Source: Rhizobium sp.
Lineage (GTDB): Bacteria > Pseudomonadota > Gammaproteobacteria > Burkholderiales > Thiobacillaceae
Length of the DNA: 64,000 bases
Direction of reading: 5' to 3'
Assembly (NCBI GenBank): GCA_019459285.1
Contig: JAIBEL010000007.1
Span: 1-64,000, forward strand
The notes under the pieces were generated by a model that was given only the letters and a program-made list of their open reading frames with translations, searched no databases and was not told the origin of the DNA. The translations under genes were made by a program, and so were the position numbers. This document shows positions 60,098 through 64,000 of this stretch, in pieces (within the stretch, counting starts at the first letter, position 1; every line of letters starts with the position of its first letter).

Positions 60098-61055
60098 GCA
60101 TCACCTCCGTTTGAATTTTCCAGTCGCGTATGAACGGACGGTAGAAATCCTGCGAGGCCGGCACCGCGCCACGTATGCCACACAAGGCGCGGGCGAAGGC
60201 ATCGGCGCGCGCCAGCTGGTCGGCCAGTGACCAACCTTGCAGCATGCCCAGCATGAACACGGCGGAGAAGCCATCGCCCGCCCCGACGGTGTCGACCACC
60301 TGCTCCAGCGGCATGCCGTCCACCGATTCGATACGTCCGGCCGCATCGAGCGTCCAGGCACCCGCCGGACCGCGCGTCACCACCACCCGCTGCAGGTCGA
60401 AGCCAGACAGCAGCACGGCGGCCCGGGCCTGCGGCGTGGCGCCGTCGAGCGCGAAGAGATGGCCGATGCGATCCAGCTCGTCCTCGTTGAGCTTGGCCAC
60501 ACGAGCCTGCTGCAGTGACCAGCGCAAGGTATCGGCGTCTACCCAGGGATCGCGCAGATTGACGTCCAGAAACGCGCACGCGTCCACCGTGCCGAGCAAT
60601 TCGCGCAACGCGCGGCGCGAATCGCCCCGCTGCGACAGTGTGCCGAAATAGACCATCTGCGGATGTAAGGACAGGCCTACCATCCGTGCCAGACTGGCGT
60701 GGATGTGGTCGTAGGCCTGGTCGGACAGAATGTCGAATGCATGGCCGCGGACAGTCTCGGTCACCTTGACCCGTCCGGTCGGACGCGCCGGGTCGCGCTG
60801 CACGCCGCGCAGGTCGAGGCCGCGTTCGCTCATCGCCTGCACCAGCTGATCGCCCAGCGCGTCCTTGCCGGCCCGCGTCACCAGTACCGGATGCGCGCCC
60901 AGCGCGCCGAGATGGCACGCCACGTTGAATGGCGCGCCACCCAGCACGTTGCGGTCGCGAAACTGGTCGACCAGGGTTTCGCCAAAGGCAATCACAGTCT
61001 GGTTGTCCGGCTGGACCGCGGCGTGGAGCGCAGTCGCGTCATTGGGTGTCGTCAT
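60090..61055 (-). CDS. PfkB-family carbohydrate kinase, probable fructokinase
   Basis: A 321-residue ribokinase-fold sugar kinase. It has the N-terminal GGAPFNVACHLGALGAHPVLVTRAGKDALG and the anion-hole signature DTVGAGDGFSAVF with the catalytic Asp. Fructose is the likely substrate, from its position first in the sucrose operon, feeding or draining fructose for sucrose synthase. GTG at 61064 is an alternative start. A TTGCACAA palindrome lies 21 bases upstream of ATG 61055. Confidence 0.88.
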   Translation of the reverse strand: MTTPNDATALHAAVQPDNQTVIAFGETLVDQFRDRNVLGGAPFNVACHLGALGAHPVLVTRAGKDALGDQLVQAMSERGLDLRGVQRDPARPTGRVKVTETVRGHAFDILSDQAYDHIHASLARMVGLSLHPQMVYFGTLSQRGDSRRALRELLGTVDACAFLDVNLRDPWVDADTLRWSLQQARVAKLNEDELDRIGHLFALDGATPQARAAVLLSGFDLQRVVVTRGPAGAWTLDAAGRIESVDGMPLEQVVDTVGAGDGFSAVFMLGMLQGWSLADQLARADAFARALCGIRGAVPASQDFYRPFIRDWKIQTEVMRA

Positions 61056-61075
61056 GTTGAACACTCACATAAAAC

Positions 61076-61089
61076 ATATTGCACAATAT
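61076..61089. promoter_or_regulatory. Palindrome upstream of the sucrose operon
   Basis: ATATTG-CA-CAATAT contains the core TTGCACAA, which recurs at 62316-62323 in front of the DUF481 and antiporter genes with similar A/T flanks. It is a candidate operator shared by neighbouring units; the regulator is unknown. Confidence 0.35.
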
Positions 61090-61127
61090 TTTTAGTTGAC
61101 CTGCTAGCCCACCGAAGATTCCTCAGG

Positions 61128-62138
61128 CTAGATCGTGTAATCCAGTTTGAACAGTAAGGCCGTGTCGGCACTGCCCTTGCCCGCGGCGGGTACGGCGTCG
61201 TAATCGAAATTCACCTGGGTCCCGAGGCTGAACCCGTTGCCCATCGGCACCCGGAACCCGGTGCGGCTCTGGTAGAGATAATCATCCAGCGACTCCAGGC
61301 TCAACAGCAGGTCGCTGTTGTGAAACAGCGTCAGGCGCCCCTGCCAGATAGCCTGCTCATAGCGGGCGCCGAATCGTGCACCGGGAAACCGTGTGTCGGC
61401 CGCGTGGGCGTAGTCCTCGTTCACCAGGCTCGGGCCACCTTCCAGCGACAGCTTGAGATCGTCGCGCTCGAATAACTGACGGCCGGCCCCTACGCCCAGC
61501 GTGCTCCGCAGATCGAGCCCGGCCTGCCCGTCATGGTCGAAGCGGGTGTTGGCATAGAAATAGGTGTGCTCGCTGGCGAAATGGTCGTATTTCATCCCCA
61601 GCCGCCAGTTCGACGCAGTATCCACGCCATCCTGCCCTGCCTCGTTGAGTTCTCCGTCGAGCGTCACGCGCTGGCTGGCGTTGCGCGCGACCAGCTCGCC
61701 GTCCAGATGCAGGGTCTGCGCATCGGTATTGCCACGCGTAAGGTTGCCCCCCAGGGATGCGCGTCCACTCAACACGGTCCGGTCGCCCTGCTGCGGCGGA
61801 TTGATGGCGTCGATGCGGTCGAGTGCCAATGGAGCGGTCTCGGCCAGGCTGCCGATCCGGATGCGCACTTGGCGTGCGCGGTCGGCCTGCAATTGGCCGT
61901 CCAGTTCGGTGCCGTCTGCCAGCCGCACCCTGACCGGTGCGTCGGTGTCGACCTGGCCCACCTGGGTCCAGGGCAATTTGAGCGTGCCGGCATAAGTGGT
62001 TTCCAGCCACAGGGTATGGGCCTTCAGGCGCACGAGGGTGCCGCTCAAGCGGTCGCCATTGAGGAGCGTGACCGTGTCGGCCAGGGCGGTGGACGTGAAC
62101 AGGCAGCCTGCCGCCACAATTTTCCAGTCGTGTTTCAA
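61128..62138 (-). CDS. DUF481-family outer-membrane protein
   Basis: A 336-residue exported protein. A TTG start at 62138 with GGAAAGGAA upstream gives the signal peptide LKHDWKIVAAGCLFTSTALA. The N-terminal ~90 residues form a small domain (DTVTLLNGDRLSGTLVRLKAHTLWLETTYAGTLKLPWTQV), then the DUF481 beta-barrel (LSGRASLGGNLTRGNTDAQTLHLDGELVARNASQRVTLDGE onward). The C-terminal LLFKLDYTI ends with an aromatic-containing strand. Function unknown. It precedes the sucrose operon on the same strand by about 70 bases. Confidence 0.85.
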   Translation of the reverse strand: MKHDWKIVAAGCLFTSTALADTVTLLNGDRLSGTLVRLKAHTLWLETTYAGTLKLPWTQVGQVDTDAPVRVRLADGTELDGQLQADRARQVRIRIGSLAETAPLALDRIDAINPPQQGDRTVLSGRASLGGNLTRGNTDAQTLHLDGELVARNASQRVTLDGELNEAGQDGVDTASNWRLGMKYDHFASEHTYFYANTRFDHDGQAGLDLRSTLGVGAGRQLFERDDLKLSLEGGPSLVNEDYAHAADTRFPGARFGARYEQAIWQGRLTLFHNSDLLLSLESLDDYLYQSRTGFRVPMGNGFSLGTQVNFDYDAVPAAGKGSADTALLFKLDYTI

Positions 62139-62458
62139 CGTATTCCTTTCCCAGGCCAAATCGATGAGGTCAGCCCTATCGGCAGAGCACACTCGAACCG
62201 GATACGCTGCAAGGAAGATCGGATGCGCGGTTGTCGGCAAGCCGGGCCGCAGGATGATGCGCGTGTCGCATGACACCCTTGGCCAGAAACTATAGCGGGC
62301 AACTGCCTTTTATGTTTGCACAAAATTATTTACATGTGCAAGCCCAATTCACCCTTCACCTGCCATGCACGTTAAGATAATCCGGCTGCGCGTTGCCCCG
62401 CGTTCCCACAACAACAAACCTGGCGCCAGCTGTAATTCTTACCCGACAGGACATCCCC
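62139..62458. other. Divergent promoter region between DUF481 and antiporter genes
   Basis: 320 bases without a gene. It holds TTGCACAA (62316-62323) with A/T-rich flanks matching the sucrose-operon palindrome, and a TATAGC hexamer at about 62291. An in-frame start at 62393 for the antiporter is less likely than 62459. No hairpin terminator was seen. Confidence 0.4.
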
Positions 62459-63691
62459 ATGGAACTCCACCAATTCTTCCTATACCTCGCCGTCATCCTG
62501 ATCGCCGCGCGCCTGTTTTCCGAGATCGCGGGACGCCACGGCATCCCGTCGGTGATCGGCGAGCTGCTGGCCGGTCTGTTGATCGGTCCATCGCTGCTGG
62601 GCTGGATCTCGCCCGACGACACCATGAAGCTGCTGGCGGAGATCGGCATCATCCTGCTGCTGTTCGAGGTCGGCATGGATACCGACCTGTTCCGCCTGGC
62701 CAAGTCCGGCATCAAGCCCATCGTGGTGGCGGTCATCGGCTTCGTCCTGCCCTTCGCGCTCGGCTATGCCATCTGCCGCTGGGGCTTCGGTCTCGACAAT
62801 CTGGTGGCGCTGTTCATCGGCGGCACCCTTACCGCAACCAGCATCGGCATCACGGTGCGGGTGCTCGACGACCTCGGCAAACGTCATTCGGACGAGGCGC
62901 AGATCGTGATCGGTGCGGCGGTGCTGGACGATATTCTCGGCGTGCTGGCGCTGGCCTTCCTGTATCAATTCGCGGAACAGCGCGAAGTCTCGCTGACGGC
63001 CACCGGCACCGTCGCGCTGTTCATCGTGCTGTTCATGCTGCTCTCTCCGCTGGTTGCCAAGCTGGCCGGCGGCATCATCGACCATTACGACCAGCGCGCG
63101 GCCACGCCCGGGCTCCTCATCACCATGGCGCTCGCACTGATCCTGCTGTTTTCCTGGCTGGCGCATGCGGTCGGCGCACCGCTCATCATGGGCGGCTTCG
63201 CCGCAGGCATCGCGCTGTCGCAACACTTCCGTTTCGACGTGATGAGCCGGCTCGGCCTGCCCGCGCTCGACCGCTGGTTCACACCCAGCCCGCAACTGGC
63301 GCACCGGCTGGAAGAACAGATGCGGCCGCTGATCCACACCTTCGCCCCGCTGTTCTTCGTAATGGTCGGCGTATCACTCAACCTCAACACGGTGGACTGG
63401 GGCTCGCCCCGGGTCTGGCAACTGGGCGGCGCCCTGATCGTGGTGGCCCTCATCGGCAAGCTTGCCGCCGGGTTTTTCATCCGCGAATCGCGCTTCCGCC
63501 AGATCGCCATCGGCCTGGCGATGATTCCACGCGGCGAGGTCGGCCTGATCTTCGCGCAACTGGGGCTGAACCAGGGCATCCTCGATGCAGAAACCTACGC
63601 TGCGCTCCTGATCGTCATCGCGCTCACCACCGTTGCGCCGCCGTTCATGCTGAAGGCCTTCTACGGGCGGCAGGCCGCGGTCGCGTCGTGA
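62459..63691 (+). CDS. CPA2-family cation:proton antiporter
   Basis: A 410-residue membrane protein with about twelve hydrophobic helices and the CPA2 motifs GRHGIPSVIGELLAGLLIGPSLLGW, GGTLTATSIGITVRVLDDLGK, AAVLDDILGVLALAFL (conserved adjacent Asp pair) and MIPRGEVGLIFAQLGL. No RCK domain is attached, unlike the 7814-9784 protein. It probably exchanges Na+ or K+ for protons. ATG at 62459 has AGGA upstream. Confidence 0.9.
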   Translation: MELHQFFLYLAVILIAARLFSEIAGRHGIPSVIGELLAGLLIGPSLLGWISPDDTMKLLAEIGIILLLFEVGMDTDLFRLAKSGIKPIVVAVIGFVLPFALGYAICRWGFGLDNLVALFIGGTLTATSIGITVRVLDDLGKRHSDEAQIVIGAAVLDDILGVLALAFLYQFAEQREVSLTATGTVALFIVLFMLLSPLVAKLAGGIIDHYDQRAATPGLLITMALALILLFSWLAHAVGAPLIMGGFAAGIALSQHFRFDVMSRLGLPALDRWFTPSPQLAHRLEEQMRPLIHTFAPLFFVMVGVSLNLNTVDWGSPRVWQLGGALIVVALIGKLAAGFFIRESRFRQIAIGLAMIPRGEVGLIFAQLGLNQGILDAETYAALLIVIALTTVAPPFMLKAFYGRQAAVAS

Positions 63692-63755
63692 GCTGGCTAT
63701 CGCCGTCCCGCCACATCTGCAAAAATGCAGCTTTTGCCGCTGAAAGCCCTTTTAC

Positions 63756-64000
63756 ATGACCCTGCGCGCCGTCTCCCTCCTGCCGGAACCCGCTTGCCTG
63801 CGCCCGGACACGTCCCTGCTGGAGGCCTTGCGCCTGATGCTGGACAAAGGCGTCAACCACCTGCCCGTCTGCAATGGGGACGAATGGGCGGGGCTGGTGG
63901 ACATCAACGATATCCTGGGTGAATTGCTGCCGAGCAGCGCGCGCGGCGAGCACGGCCTGAAGGATCTGCGCTTCGTCGGCGACGGAATCGTACTGATCGC
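63756..64000 (+). CDS. CBS-domain protein (truncated by window end)
   Basis: The first 81 residues are visible: PEPACLRPDTSLLEALRLMLDKGVNHLPVCNGDEWAGLVDINDIL is a CBS motif of the type that binds adenine nucleotides, and a second one may follow beyond the window. It lies 64 bases after the antiporter on the same strand, so it may regulate or accompany it. The start codon is the first good ATG; no strong ribosome site is seen. Confidence 0.75.
   Translation, partial: MTLRAVSLLPEPACLRPDTSLLEALRLMLDKGVNHLPVCNGDEWAGLVDINDILGELLPSSARGEHGLKDLRFVGDGIVLI

Overview
The window is about 64 kb of GC-rich bacterial chromosome with dense, mostly uninterrupted gene packing. The gene content points to a betaproteobacterium of the Nitrosomonadales, most like Thiobacillus. 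The reasons are the KdsD-KdsC-LptCAB-RpoN-HPF-PtsN-HprK-RapZ order with an HPr kinase, the sucrose synthase plus sucrose-phosphate synthase pair known from ammonia- and sulfur-oxidising betaproteobacteria, and an MSHA-like pilus cluster. The genus is an inference from remembered family distributions; no search was possible. No CRISPR array, prophage, insertion-sequence transposase, tRNA or rRNA was seen.

Layout: 1-490 is a non-coding, heavily inverted-repeat block. 491-7817 is a pilus / type II secretion-like cluster (GspF, MshI-, MshJ- and MshK-like proteins, two prepilins). It is interrupted by a 242-bp element with terminal inverted repeats and by an opposing orphan sensor kinase. The second prepilin has a near-perfect sigma-54 promoter. 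7814-9784 is a Kef-type antiporter. 9888-17635 is the Kdo / LPS-transport / RpoN / PTS-Ntr block. 17635-22678 holds small genes (NusG-II, Gx transporter, UbiX, LON-domain, PPOX, TcdA, GreB, cytochrome c). 22723-30486 holds a thioredoxin, PurB, DedA, RecR-YbaB-DnaX, the SRP RNA and a DAHP synthase with what looks like a Phe/Tyr attenuator.

30780-34538 encodes a very large PilZ/DUF1631/GGDEF/EAL protein with degenerate catalytic motifs. 34539-35720 is a repeat-rich, lower-GC patch carrying a lipoprotein gene broken by two homopolymer indels. 35725-42459 holds TldD, a nitrilase-family hydrolase, a YhdP/AsmA-like giant and an Hsp15-like protein. 42449-54706 mixes a LysR/pirin divergon, an FMN reductase, acetyl-CoA synthetase, GlnE, a MarR regulator, a P-type ATPase and a decayed UspA gene. 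54631-61055 is a minus-strand operon: fructokinase, sucrose-phosphate synthase/phosphatase, sucrose synthase and MscS channel, which reads as a sucrose osmolyte unit coupled to an osmotic release valve. The window ends with a DUF481 protein, a Na+/H+-type antiporter and a truncated CBS-domain gene.

The most interesting items are the aroG leader-peptide attenuator (30529-30648), the sigma-54 promoter with an upstream inverted repeat in front of the pilin gene (7013-7137), the TIR element that supplies a stop and a start codon inside the pilus operon (1694-1935), the sucrose/MscS operon, and the doubly frameshifted lipoprotein gene.
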